Shown here: positions 17,568 through 27,420 of the stretch, piece after piece
Position numbering within the stretch: position 1 is the stretch's first letter
Layout: every line of letters starts with the position of its first letter
NCBI RefSeq assembly: GCF_024704835.1
Contig: NZ_JAMXBE010000001.1
Coordinates: 496,001 to 560,000 of the forward strand
Direction of reading: 5' to 3'
DNA from: Parapedobacter tibetensis
GTDB taxonomy: Bacteria > Bacteroidota > Bacteroidia > Sphingobacteriales > Sphingobacteriaceae
DNA length: 64,000 nucleotides
Notes under the pieces: model-generated
The model's input: the letters and a program-made list of their open reading frames with translations, nothing else
What the model was told of the DNA's origin: nothing
Databases searched by the model: none
Position numbers and translations under genes: made by a program

Positions 17568-20500
17568 ATCAAAACGCAAATCAAATATCTATGGCTTCCC
17601 CTGATTGCAGGGTTGGTTATATCAGGTAGCGCGGTGGCTCAAGAATTACGGTTCTTCCATATCGACAAAAGCAACGGCCTGAGCAACAACACGGTTACGA
17701 GTGCCGTAAGGGATAAGCAGGGCTTATTGTGGATCGGCACGCGTAACGGGTTGAACACTTATGACGGATACACCGTTAAACATTTTTTCAGTAGGGACCA
17801 TCCCGGTTTACAGAATGACCGGATTGTACGGATGGTCTGTGATGATTGGAACAGGATATGGATACAATGCGATGAAGGGAAACTTACTTTATTGGATGAA
17901 AAAAGGCAGTTCCACGCGGTACCCTTAATGGAAAAGGGTAAAAAAATGGAAGTAGCGTACTTATTGCCTGTTAAAGATAAAATAATGTTTCTGAGCGGGG
18001 GGCGACTATACGGATTGAAAGGCACACATTCCCTTACTTTTACCCGTGTGGACATGGAAGACCAACCCCTGCTCGGGAATAAATTTCAGCGAATTAATGT
18101 ATGGAATACAGATACGCTGGTATTCAGCGGTGATAGCCTCCTCTTTTTATTTGATTTGAAAAAGTTGAACATAGCACAAGCCATACAGGTTGCCGACATC
18201 ACTGCCGCCGTCCGGTTTGGACGCAATAACGCCTTAGCTACTGTTGCAAACAAAGACAAATTAGTTAAGATAGATCTTTCTTCGAAAAAAATCGTTCAAA
18301 AATACACCGCCCTGAAAGATCAGCATGGCCAATATATGCACAACTACCCCGAAAGCATTTATCATTTGCAAGACCAGCAGTATTTGATTACCTCTCCCAC
18401 TGCAGGGGTTTACATTTTTGATGCGCAAAATGAAACCCTAATCAGGCACCCTCATGATGCCACCGATGACCGATCCATCTCTGCCAACCAGGCATCTTAT
18501 ATTTTTTCGGATACCAGTGGTTTTTTTTTCGTGGCCACCGCCATCGCGGGGCTTAATTATTTCAAGCCCTCAAGCCCACCGGCCTACACAAAACCGCTGT
18601 TCCATAATAAAATAACTGGCCGGATATATGATGCCCATATCAACGCCATCGAAGAAGATGCCAAGGGGAATCTCTGGCTGGCTACACAAAGTGATTTAAT
18701 CGAATGGAAACGCAAAACCGGGGACGTCTTTTTTCATTCATACGACCGTGCCAAAGCAAAAAGAAAAATTGGTGCAATCAGAACGCTCTACCTGGATAAC
18801 CAAGATAACATGTGGCTGGGATCCGCGAACGGGATTGCGGTACTTGATCACAAAAGGCAACCGGTAAAGTATTTCTATGCAACTAGCGAAAACGGCAGCA
18901 GCTTACCCGCCAATATCATCAATGAAATAATCCCTTCACCTGACGGCACGCTATGGATAAGCACAGCTAGGGGAATCTGTTTTATAGACCCTGTAACCTT
19001 TCAGGTAAGTTTCCCTGACGATAATTCTCCGCTTAATGCGTTACAAGATAAAAACTGCAAAACAATCTGGTTCCGTTCGGATTCAGACGTTTGGATTGCT
19101 ACCCAGGATGGGGCTTATAACATCAATCTATCAAATGGAGACATCAACACGTACACCAAAGAAAACGGGCTGGTTTTTAACGAGGTGACCGGTTTTGCCG
19201 GGGATAATAACCATAATATTTACATAGGCACCAGATTTGGTTTTCATCTACTGGAGCCGGGGAAACCCTTAGCCGCTTACGAAGAAATGGCCCCAGGGCA
19301 GCTGATAGACTGCTATGCGTTACTTAAAGACCGGACGGGTGGTATCTGGCTGGTGAACAGTGATTACCTGGCCTATTATTCCCCCGAAGAAAAAAAATTT
19401 AAAATATATGACGAAGGGTCGGGCATCAGTAATGCCGGATTTCGTTTCTACGCTGCACTGGAAACTAGAGACGGAGAATTGGTCTTTGGCACAAACAAAG
19501 GGATTACCTATTTCAGGCCGGAACAGATTCATACCCATGATATTCCGTTTTCCGTTGTCATCCACGAAATGGAAACCATTGATAGCAGCTATTATTTTTC
19601 ACCAAACTCATCCATTAAGCTGCCCTATTATACCAATACCGTCAGTTTTTCTTATTCGGTGGTAAATTTATTGAGAAACAAAAACATCCTTTATCAATAT
19701 CAGCTAATGGGTGTGGATAAAAACTGGGTAAAAACCTCCACTGGACAGCGGATTACATACGATAGGCTCAAGCCCGGCAAGTATCTATTTAAGGTAAAAG
19801 CGAGCAGTGATGGAGTCCGGTGGGTGGAAGCCCGTAATCCGGTCTTATTCTATATCCATACACCTTGGTGGCAACGCAGTTGGTTTGTGGCCAGTTGCCT
19901 ACTAATCAGCATTGGCATCATTATCCTCATTACCTGGCAACGGAACCGCAAAATACGTTACCAACAGGAGCAGCTGGAAACCGAACAAGCCATTAATTAC
20001 CTTGCTACTTCCTTACATGAGCAACGTACCATGGAGGCCATCCTTTGGGATGTGGCCAAAAATTGCATTGGCCGCCTGAAGTTTGTGGATTGCGTCATTT
20101 ATTTACTGGATGAAAAAAGAAATATGCTCCTTCAAAAGGCAGCCTGGGGCCCCAAAACATCCGATGGAAACAAAATCATCGACCCCATCGAGATACCCCT
20201 AGGCAAAGGCATTGTAGGCAGTGTGGCAAAAAGTGGAGCGGCAGAAATCGTTTCGGATACCTCTAAAGACAATCGCTATATTGCCGATGATGCCAGGCGT
20301 CTGTCTGAAATCACTGTACCTATCACCTATAATGGCCAAGTTTTGGGTATCATTGACAGTGAACACCCAAAAAAACATTTCTTCACTCAGAAACACCTTG
20401 CTATTCTCACCACCATTGCCGCACTTTGCGCCAATAAGATGGTCCGGATAAAAGCAGAGGAAGACCAGCGGCGGGCACAGCTGGAGTTGCTGGAGCACGA

Positions 20501-21140
20501 AAGAAAATCAGTGGAAGCCCAATTGAAAAGCCTGCGGCTGCAAATGAATCCGCATTTCCTTTTCAATTCACTCAATTCCATCCAGCAAATGATCTTGGCT
20601 GGCGAAGATACCGCCGCTACCCGCTACCTATCCAAATTCTCCCGCTTGCTGCGGCTGGTATTATTACACAGCGACAGGGAAATGGTCATGTTGAAAGAAG
20701 AATTGGAAACATTGCACCTGTATATCGAACTGGAATCTCTGCGTTTCAAGGAAACTTTTGATTATGACCTTATATGCGAAGAAGTAATCGATCCAGAAGA
20801 AATAAAAATACCGGCCATGCTCATACAGCCATTTATCGAAAATGCCATATGGCACGGGTTGCTCCATAAAAAGGGAGATCGATGCCTGAAAATACACTTT
20901 TCCGAGGACTCCGAGGAAAACCTCCTTTGCGTCATCGAGGACAATGGGATTGGTAGGGAAGCTGCAAGAAAAGGGGATAAAAACAACCACACCGGCAAAG
21001 GGATTGCGGCAGCGACGGAGCGATTGAAAGCACACAATGAACACCATACCCTGCAAAGCAGGGTGTGGATACACGACATGAAGGATGCAAAGGGCAATGC
21101 CGCTGGAACACGGGTAACCCTTGTATTGCCATTATTATAA
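17568..21140 (+). CDS. LytS-type sensor histidine kinase with Reg_prop propeller and GAF domain
   Basis: A sensor kinase of about 1,190 residues. The periplasmic part is a two-component regulator propeller (repeats such as GLLWIGTRNGLNTYDG and GTLWISTARGICF), then a Y_Y_Y domain. A transmembrane helix (FVASCLLISIGIIILITW) follows, then a GAF domain of about 150 residues and a LytS-type kinase core. That core has QMNPHFLFNSLNSIQQM, with the phosphate-accepting histidine about 200 residues from the end, and the ATP-binding DNGIG. The start is odd: the signal peptide (KYLWLPLIAGLVISGSAVAQ) reads from about 17568 but holds no ATG or GTG. ATC at 17568 or TTG at 17613 are the candidates. It pairs with the LytTR regulator 11 bases downstream. 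Confidence 0.85.
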   Translation: MKTQIKYLWLPLIAGLVISGSAVAQELRFFHIDKSNGLSNNTVTSAVRDKQGLLWIGTRNGLNTYDGYTVKHFFSRDHPGLQNDRIVRMVCDDWNRIWIQCDEGKLTLLDEKRQFHAVPLMEKGKKMEVAYLLPVKDKIMFLSGGRLYGLKGTHSLTFTRVDMEDQPLLGNKFQRINVWNTDTLVFSGDSLLFLFDLKKLNIAQAIQVADITAAVRFGRNNALATVANKDKLVKIDLSSKKIVQKYTALKDQHGQYMHNYPESIYHLQDQQYLITSPTAGVYIFDAQNETLIRHPHDATDDRSISANQASYIFSDTSGFFFVATAIAGLNYFKPSSPPAYTKPLFHNKITGRIYDAHINAIEEDAKGNLWLATQSDLIEWKRKTGDVFFHSYDRAKAKRKIGAIRTLYLDNQDNMWLGSANGIAVLDHKRQPVKYFYATSENGSSLPANIINEIIPSPDGTLWISTARGICFIDPVTFQVSFPDDNSPLNALQDKNCKTIWFRSDSDVWIATQDGAYNINLSNGDINTYTKENGLVFNEVTGFAGDNNHNIYIGTRFGFHLLEPGKPLAAYEEMAPGQLIDCYALLKDRTGGIWLVNSDYLAYYSPEEKKFKIYDEGSGISNAGFRFYAALETRDGELVFGTNKGITYFRPEQIHTHDIPFSVVIHEMETIDSSYYFSPNSSIKLPYYTNTVSFSYSVVNLLRNKNILYQYQLMGVDKNWVKTSTGQRITYDRLKPGKYLFKVKASSDGVRWVEARNPVLFYIHTPWWQRSWFVASCLLISIGIIILITWQRNRKIRYQQEQLETEQAINYLATSLHEQRTMEAILWDVAKNCIGRLKFVDCVIYLLDEKRNMLLQKAAWGPKTSDGNKIIDPIEIPLGKGIVGSVAKSGAAEIVSDTSKDNRYIADDARRLSEITVPITYNGQVLGIIDSEHPKKHFFTQKHLAILTTIAALCANKMVRIKAEEDQRRAQLELLEHERKSVEAQLKSLRLQMNPHFLFNSLNSIQQMILAGEDTAATRYLSKFSRLLRLVLLHSDREMVMLKEELETLHLYIELESLRFKETFDYDLICEEVIDPEEIKIPAMLIQPFIENAIWHGLLHKKGDRCLKIHFSEDSEENLLCVIEDNGIGREAARKGDKNNHTGKGIAAATERLKAHNEHHTLQSRVWIHDMKDAKGNAAGTRVTLVLPLL

Positions 21141-21151
21141 ACGACCATAAG

Positions 21152-21907
21152 ATGACCAAGGCATTATTAATAGATGATGAAGAGCGGGCCACGGATTCCT
21201 TAAGGTTGATGATCGAGAAATTCATCCCGGAAATTGATCAGGTATGGAGCTGCAACGATGCCCGGAAGGGCGCACAGCTTATCCACAAGATTTGCCCCGA
21301 CCTTGTGTTCCTCGATATCCGTATGCCCCACCTCTCGGGATTTGACTTGCTCAATGCAATCCCAAATAAACGTTTCAAAGTTATCTTTACCACCGCATAT
21401 GATGAATATGCAATCAAATCCATTCGCTTTAGTGCATTTGATTACCTGTTGAAACCCATTGATGCCGAGGAGCTGATCAGTGCCGTAAAGCGATACTTCC
21501 AATCCAGTGATGATTGGTCGCAACAACCGGCGCTTTTCAAGAATATTACCCATAATATGCACTTGCAAGCACGGGATGAATTCCGCTTGGCCCTGCCTTC
21601 CAAAGAAGGGATTCATTTTCTGATGCCCCATGAGATTATTCGTTGCGAAGCCGCCAGCAATTACACGACATTTTATATAGACGGCGGTAAGCAACACATT
21701 ACGTCAAAAACACTAGGAGAATACGACGAATTATTGAGCCCTTACCATTTCATCCGCACCCATAAATCGCATCTGGTCAACCGGGATTTCATTTCCTTCA
21801 TTGATCATGATGGCTTCATTGTATTGAAAGATGCCACGAAGGTTGAAATATCTCGCCGACGAAAGGGAGATGTAATGGCTGCCCTATCCAGTCCTTCATC
21901 CAACTAA
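21152..21907 (+). CDS. LytTR-family response regulator
   Basis: A response regulator of 251 residues. The receiver domain fills residues 1-120, with acidic residues D8 and D9 (LLIDDEE), the phosphate-accepting D55 (LVFLDIRMP) and K106 (YLLKPI). The C-terminal LytTR domain (about residues 150-245) has IRCEAASNYTTFY and HFIRTHKSHLVN and should bind DNA as a dimer. An in-frame ATG at 21065 lies inside the kinase gene; the ATG at 21152, 11 bases after the kinase stop, gives a normal start. It should be phosphorylated by the kinase just upstream. Likely targets are the lipoprotein genes at 13.6-17.5 kb, which is inference from position. Confidence 0.93.
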   Translation: MTKALLIDDEERATDSLRLMIEKFIPEIDQVWSCNDARKGAQLIHKICPDLVFLDIRMPHLSGFDLLNAIPNKRFKVIFTTAYDEYAIKSIRFSAFDYLLKPIDAEELISAVKRYFQSSDDWSQQPALFKNITHNMHLQARDEFRLALPSKEGIHFLMPHEIIRCEAASNYTTFYIDGGKQHITSKTLGEYDELLSPYHFIRTHKSHLVNRDFISFIDHDGFIVLKDATKVEISRRRKGDVMAALSSPSSN

Positions 21908-21946
21908 TTACTCTTGTTGAAGCTCTAAAGACCGCTTACCGTATAG

Positions 21947-23026
21947 TTACTCCAAATAATGAACTGCTACTTGCTTTTCCAAAAAATGCCCGAAAGCCTC
22001 CGCTTTTTTGTCAATGGCTTTCTTCGCCGCTTGGCTATGCGGTTTAAACAGGGTGATGTCCATGATGACGTTATCCTTTTTTAATGTTCTTTTCCATACA
22101 CCTGTCACGACACCATCAATCGCCACTACGGGGCGAAAAATCCCATTGATCATAACGGTCTTTTTGAAATGCGCATCGGGCACAGATGCCGACCTATCGG
22201 TATAACCGATGATAAATTCGTCAAAAGCGGGGAGCAAATGGATCTGGGTGCCTTGATCACCCATTGGTAAGGACGCATCAAACCAATATATTTTGCTGTC
22301 GATTGTCTCTGCAATAAATTGTGATTTCACTAAATCCAACGCTTTCCTGGCATCGGTGATGGAAAGCCCAGACCACCAAGCAAAATCATACACCGTAGCA
22401 GGACCATGGCTAATGAAATACCGTTTGGCGAGGGTACTCAGCGCTTCTTCCCTGGTGAGCATCCGTTTATGAGGTACCCGCTCGGGGAGCAGGGCATAGG
22501 TTGGCTTAGTCCCTTTAGAAGCGCCACTGCAAATGATTCCATCCAATTCGGCTCGAAGAAATAAGTAGGCTGCACGGTTATCTTCATTGGCAATGCCGGC
22601 CTGTTCGAATACAGCAACCAACTCCTCCCTGGTTAGGTGTTCACCATTTGATAGGCTTTCTTCAATGAGGCGGTTGCTTTTCCTGAATATCACTTCAGAA
22701 AGCTCCAGTTCCTTATGCCTGGATTTGGCCAGTGCATTGATTTGCGGACGAGACAGTTCAAGCATCCAGTAAATATCATCAGGCGAGACTAAGTGCCAGG
22801 TGGGGCGGAGGACATGGGTACGGATAATTTCCCCACTGTTAATGGCGGTTTGGATGCTTGCTGCTGAGGTGCTGGGCAACCTAACACCAACCGCACGTTG
22901 GGACATGGCAAAATCTTGTGCTTGCATGGCACCCATGTGGCCGACAAGCTCCTTAGCCGTACCAAAATCGTGGTGGTTTAACTGTTGGTTGGATAAACGG
23001 GCTTTCGCAATATCATTGGGTGTCAT
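21947..23026 (-). CDS. Winged-helix HTH_42 protein (AlkZ/YcaQ-like)
   Basis: A 359-residue protein from the ATG at 23026, of the HTH_42 (YcaQ/AlkZ) family. Members are DNA glycosylases, some of which unhook interstrand crosslinks, or are DNA-binding proteins of unknown role. The N-terminal part holds MGAMQAQDFAMSQRAVG; the Q-A-Q triplet fits the catalytic QxQ motif of AlkZ. Next come THVLRPTWHLV and DIYWML, both common in the family, and a C-terminal GYTDRS...FRPVVAIDG stretch. A longer frame reaches 23113 but adds no recognisable sequence. It converges with the response regulator and diverges from the hybrid sensor. A repair role is likely but not proven. Confidence 0.75.
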   Translation of the reverse strand: MTPNDIAKARLSNQQLNHHDFGTAKELVGHMGAMQAQDFAMSQRAVGVRLPSTSAASIQTAINSGEIIRTHVLRPTWHLVSPDDIYWMLELSRPQINALAKSRHKELELSEVIFRKSNRLIEESLSNGEHLTREELVAVFEQAGIANEDNRAAYLFLRAELDGIICSGASKGTKPTYALLPERVPHKRMLTREEALSTLAKRYFISHGPATVYDFAWWSGLSITDARKALDLVKSQFIAETIDSKIYWFDASLPMGDQGTQIHLLPAFDEFIIGYTDRSASVPDAHFKKTVMINGIFRPVVAIDGVVTGVWKRTLKKDNVIMDITLFKPHSQAAKKAIDKKAEAFGHFLEKQVAVHYLE

Positions 23027-23187
23027 TTCCAGTCTTTGATTTATCAACGGTTTCTGCTGCCCAAAGATAAGGGTTTTGTCCACTTCCTCGTGACTTTTGC
23101 CGATGGGCATCACGAGAATAATTACTTTTTATGTACATTTATCCCGCTTTTGGTTAATTGCTTTATGGCGCTAAAGTCTCCCCGATC

Positions 23188-26100
23188 ATGACAATCACCG
23201 GCCTGCTAACATTTGTGGCCTTACTACATAGCGGCTTGGAAAAGCCGCCTGAATATGTACCTCACCACTACACGATGCAGGAAGGGCTTATCTTTGACAA
23301 CGTCAATAGCATAGCGCAAGACCATGTTGGTTTCATTTGGATGGCAACCGACGACGGGCTAAGCAGATTTGATGGAAAAACCTTTCAAAACATCAAATAT
23401 GACACCCGAACGCCCGATGGGTTGGCGGGCAATTATGTCGCACAACTCTATACCGATCCGAAGGGAGATTTATGGGTCACTTCTAGAAACGGAATCAGTA
23501 AATATGATGTTTCCAAGGAGTCTTTTGTTCATTATCAATTGTTGACGCCACAAAAGGGCCGATACAAGACCGATGTAAGCTCGATCAATGGCGCGTCTAC
23601 GGCACATGAATTATGGGTTTCCGCAAACGGACTCGGGCTGTACCGCTTTAATACAATTACGGGTGACTTCAAGCGGTATACCACCGAAAATCTATTTGGT
23701 CTTAACTCCAACATGATAACCTATGTTTTTGAGGATAGTCATGGTCTGCTATGGGTAGGCACTCAAGACAACGGCGTTCAAGTATTTGCTATACAGCCAG
23801 GAGGATTGGTATTATATGAGCCACTCAATGCCCTGCAAGAAGCAAATAAATACACAAGGGTACACCAAATCTATGAAGACAGCGAGAAAGACATATGGGT
23901 AACCACAGACAACGGCCTGTTGTATTGCAACGTACAAACTGCAAATTACACCTGGTTCAATGCCGCGGAATTAGGATTGCCTAGTAACAGATTTTTGTCT
24001 GTTATTTCCGACAATCATGGCTATGTCTTCTTTGGCCTACAAGATGGTGGCGTATACCGATTCAAGATCAGCAGAAAGGCGGCGATCAAGCTAGTGAAAT
24101 CGCCTTTCGTCTCTGACACCAACCACAAAGCATGCCTTACCAATCGGTCTGTTCCTTCACTTTTTTTTGACCGTGCAGGAAATCTTTGGGCCGGTACATC
24201 TGGAGATGGGGTGTTCTTATCGGCAAAACCCAAGTATAATTTCGAAAATTTTCGCCACACGAAAGCCCCATCAACGGAAAGCTGGGACGGCATGCGCTTT
24301 TACGGCCTTACAGAGGATTCCGATGGCAATCTATTCATCGGCACCGACGGACATGGGATTTTCAAATTCGACAAAACGGATCGGTTCGTGACTCGCTATA
24401 CCGCGAATAACCGTGGAGGAAGCATGACAGACAATGCCATTCTGTATGCCTATCACGACTGCAAGAATAGGGCTTGGTTTGGCACTTACAATGGGGGATT
24501 ACTCTTATACCAGCCGATTACTGACGACTTCAAGTCCTATAGGTTCGACCCGAAAGAAGAAGGATTCTTAGGGGGCAACGATGTGCGCATTATTTTTGAG
24601 GACCGAAACGGCCAACTATGGATCGGCACCAACGGCGGTGGACTCAACAAACTGAATGAAGGAACCGGGAAATTTAGCCGCTACCTGCAAACCAACAGTA
24701 ACATCCCTTCCAATGACATACGGGCAATTGCCGAAGATCAAGAAGGGCTTTTGATTATAGGTACTTATGGTGCCGGTATCACGTTCTTCGATCCCAAGAA
24801 AGAACAATTCGGGCAATTGCCAAACAATGAGTTATACGAGCTCCTGGCCAGTGAGGTAATTTTCGCGCTGCGAGTATCGGACGATGGTAAATTGTGGATC
24901 GCGACAGAAAGCTTAGGCCTTCTCGTATATGATCTCAAAATCCGAAGGGTAATCCACCACTTTGACGAACACCATGGCTTGGCGAGCAATACCGTTTTCA
25001 GCATCCAGTTTGACAACCATCGGCATTGCTGGACGAGCACAAACAAAGGGTTGTCAAAAATCATCCCGCATACTGGCCAAGTGTTTAATTATGGTCGATC
25101 ATCGGGAATCCAGTCGGGGATTTTCAATCCTAACGCTACTCTTTACAGTCGTTTCCGCAATCAATTATTCTTCGGCGGCACGGGAGGCTTAACGCACTTC
25201 GATCCGCTTACCGTCACATCGGATACATTCATGCAGCCCGTCACACTGACGGGAGTCGAGATTTTTGGACAACGCGTGCGCGTTGGCAAACCTGAAGAGC
25301 ACGTTATCATGGAACGGGCATTAAATGACGTGGCAATCATTAGGCTGAAGCCTTCCCAATCAACCTTTACACTTAATTATTCATCGCTTGAATATGGCTA
25401 TGCTGATGGACAGAATTTCGCCTATAAACTCAACGGTCTGGACAATGACTGGAATTTCGTCAAAGGACAACAATCGGCCACTTATCGTTACCTATCGCCT
25501 GGCCGCTATACGTTTATGGTAGGCATTGAAAGCGGGGGGCGGGTTTCCGAAGGCAGCATCAAGACCTTGGAAATTGTTGTGCTTCCGCCTTGGTATCAAA
25601 CAAAATGGGCCTATATCGGTTACTTTGCGATCGGCTGCTTCATCTTCCATTATTACCGAAAATATCGAAAACAAAGGGAAAAACTAAAATACCAACTGGC
25701 CATTTCACAAATCGAACGCGCAAAGGAACGGGAATGGAACGACCTAAAGATTAATTTTTATACACGCCTTTCCCATGAATTCCGCTCGTCATTAACGCTC
25801 ATCCTCAATCCCGTCAAAGACTTGTTGAACAGCGGCCCGCCGCCTCAGTTTGAGCCATACGTTAATACATTGCACGCAAACACATCCCGCTTGCTGCGCC
25901 TAGCAGACCAAGCCCTGAGCATTCGAAAAGACGATCTGATTACCGAAAATGTACTATGGGAGGAGGTGGACATCGTCCAACTGGCTAATGATGTACTCAA
26001 TTGCTTCACCAACCAAGCTGCCAAAAAGAACATCAGTATCACGCTGCATACGCAGGAAGAACAACTGTTCATCAAAGCTGACAGGGAGAAACTGGAAATT

Positions 26101-27282
26101 ATTATTTTTAATCTGGTATTCAATGCGGTAAAGTTCACGAACCAAGGCGGTGTCAGTCTCGGCATCAAACGGCTTAATGAACGGTTAGAAATAACGGTTG
26201 CCGACACCGGTTGTGGTATAGCCGACTCTGTGGGGCCGCGTCTTTTCGAGCAGTTTTATCAGGAATCGGCATCCGACTCCAACGTACCAAAAGGGTTTGG
26301 CGTAGGACTATGGATGGTAAAATCATTGGTGGAGCTTCATGAAGGGAAAATCACATATCAAAGCGAAAAAGGCCTTGGAACGACGTTTACTATGTTTTTG
26401 CCCCAAAACACCGCGACAACAGCACCTACGAAGCTGGCTACAAAAGAAATCGCTCCGCACAAGGACATCGCCAGAAAAATCATGAAGGTACCAAAACCGC
26501 ATAAAATCCTAATTGTTGAAGACGATATCGAATTAGCACTTTATCTGAAATCACTTTTTGAAGAAGATTATGGGGTATGGCTCACTGACAACGAAAGCGA
26601 AGCTTTAACGATTGTAGAAAAGGAACTGCCTGATATCATCTGTTGTGATATGATGTTGGCTACTGGCAATGGGATGGACTTTTGTCGTACTGTAAAGCAA
26701 ACCAATAATTGGAAACACATCCCCATCCTGTTGATTACTGCCGCCAAAGGTGCCGATGTACAAATAAATAGTATTGAAAGTGGCGCAGACGACTTCCTAG
26801 CTAAACCATTTGATAAAGGTGTATTGCAGGCCAAGGTGAACGCACTCCTTCAACGGGGCAAGAATCTACGGGAGTACTTTTTCAATAACATCACCGATGT
26901 GATGGGCTACCAAAAGGTATCTTATGAAGATAAAGTACTATTGGATAAATGCGTCTCAATTATCGAAGCGCATCTCGAAGATGAAAGATTCAGTGTCCAT
27001 GTGCTGGCCGACCAATGCGGCATGACCTATGCAACCCTTTCCAACCGCATCAAGGAAATCAACCAGCAGACGCTGAATACCCTGATTCGGACGGTTCGGC
27101 TCCACAAGGCTGCGCAGTTGCTGTTGACCACGGACAACACCATCTATGAAGTCGCCTATAAAGTAGGCATCAAGGACTTGAAATATTTCAGGGAACAATT
27201 TGCTAAATTGTATACGCTTAATCCCTCCGATTTCATCCGGAAATACCGCAAACCATTCCATGAAATCCATCATCCTAATTGA
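23188..27282 (+). CDS. Hybrid two-component system regulator (HTCS)
   Basis: A one-protein sensor and regulator of 1,364 residues. Order: signal anchor, about 14 Reg_prop repeats (for example GLLWVGTQDNGVQVF, GQLWIGTNGGGLNKL), a Y_Y_Y domain near 690-770, one transmembrane helix, a histidine kinase, a receiver and an AraC helix-turn-helix. The accepting histidine is about residue 863 in LSHEFRSSLTLIL; the usual T-P after HEFR is S-S here. The receiver aspartate is about residue 1154 (IICCDMM). ATG 23188 is preferred to a TTG ten codons upstream. HTCS proteins sense a glycan fragment and switch on the adjacent locus, here SusC/SusD/GH2 at 27421-34889. Confidence 0.9.
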   Translation: MTITGLLTFVALLHSGLEKPPEYVPHHYTMQEGLIFDNVNSIAQDHVGFIWMATDDGLSRFDGKTFQNIKYDTRTPDGLAGNYVAQLYTDPKGDLWVTSRNGISKYDVSKESFVHYQLLTPQKGRYKTDVSSINGASTAHELWVSANGLGLYRFNTITGDFKRYTTENLFGLNSNMITYVFEDSHGLLWVGTQDNGVQVFAIQPGGLVLYEPLNALQEANKYTRVHQIYEDSEKDIWVTTDNGLLYCNVQTANYTWFNAAELGLPSNRFLSVISDNHGYVFFGLQDGGVYRFKISRKAAIKLVKSPFVSDTNHKACLTNRSVPSLFFDRAGNLWAGTSGDGVFLSAKPKYNFENFRHTKAPSTESWDGMRFYGLTEDSDGNLFIGTDGHGIFKFDKTDRFVTRYTANNRGGSMTDNAILYAYHDCKNRAWFGTYNGGLLLYQPITDDFKSYRFDPKEEGFLGGNDVRIIFEDRNGQLWIGTNGGGLNKLNEGTGKFSRYLQTNSNIPSNDIRAIAEDQEGLLIIGTYGAGITFFDPKKEQFGQLPNNELYELLASEVIFALRVSDDGKLWIATESLGLLVYDLKIRRVIHHFDEHHGLASNTVFSIQFDNHRHCWTSTNKGLSKIIPHTGQVFNYGRSSGIQSGIFNPNATLYSRFRNQLFFGGTGGLTHFDPLTVTSDTFMQPVTLTGVEIFGQRVRVGKPEEHVIMERALNDVAIIRLKPSQSTFTLNYSSLEYGYADGQNFAYKLNGLDNDWNFVKGQQSATYRYLSPGRYTFMVGIESGGRVSEGSIKTLEIVVLPPWYQTKWAYIGYFAIGCFIFHYYRKYRKQREKLKYQLAISQIERAKEREWNDLKINFYTRLSHEFRSSLTLILNPVKDLLNSGPPPQFEPYVNTLHANTSRLLRLADQALSIRKDDLITENVLWEEVDIVQLANDVLNCFTNQAAKKNISITLHTQEEQLFIKADREKLEIIIFNLVFNAVKFTNQGGVSLGIKRLNERLEITVADTGCGIADSVGPRLFEQFYQESASDSNVPKGFGVGLWMVKSLVELHEGKITYQSEKGLGTTFTMFLPQNTATTAPTKLATKEIAPHKDIARKIMKVPKPHKILIVEDDIELALYLKSLFEEDYGVWLTDNESEALTIVEKELPDIICCDMMLATGNGMDFCRTVKQTNNWKHIPILLITAAKGADVQINSIESGADDFLAKPFDKGVLQAKVNALLQRGKNLREYFFNNITDVMGYQKVSYEDKVLLDKCVSIIEAHLEDERFSVHVLADQCGMTYATLSNRIKEINQQTLNTLIRTVRLHKAAQLLLTTDNTIYEVAYKVGIKDLKYFREQFAKLYTLNPSDFIRKYRKPFHEIHHPN

Positions 27283-27420
27283 TGTAAACGAAATTCACCC
27301 CCTATCATTTTCATTTTTACCCCTCACTCCCGTAAGGGCATATGCTTGACATTTGTCCTTAAGTTATAAACCGGTTATCCGTTGGTCTAACCCATCGGAA
27401 TCCGCTAACCAAATTTAAAT

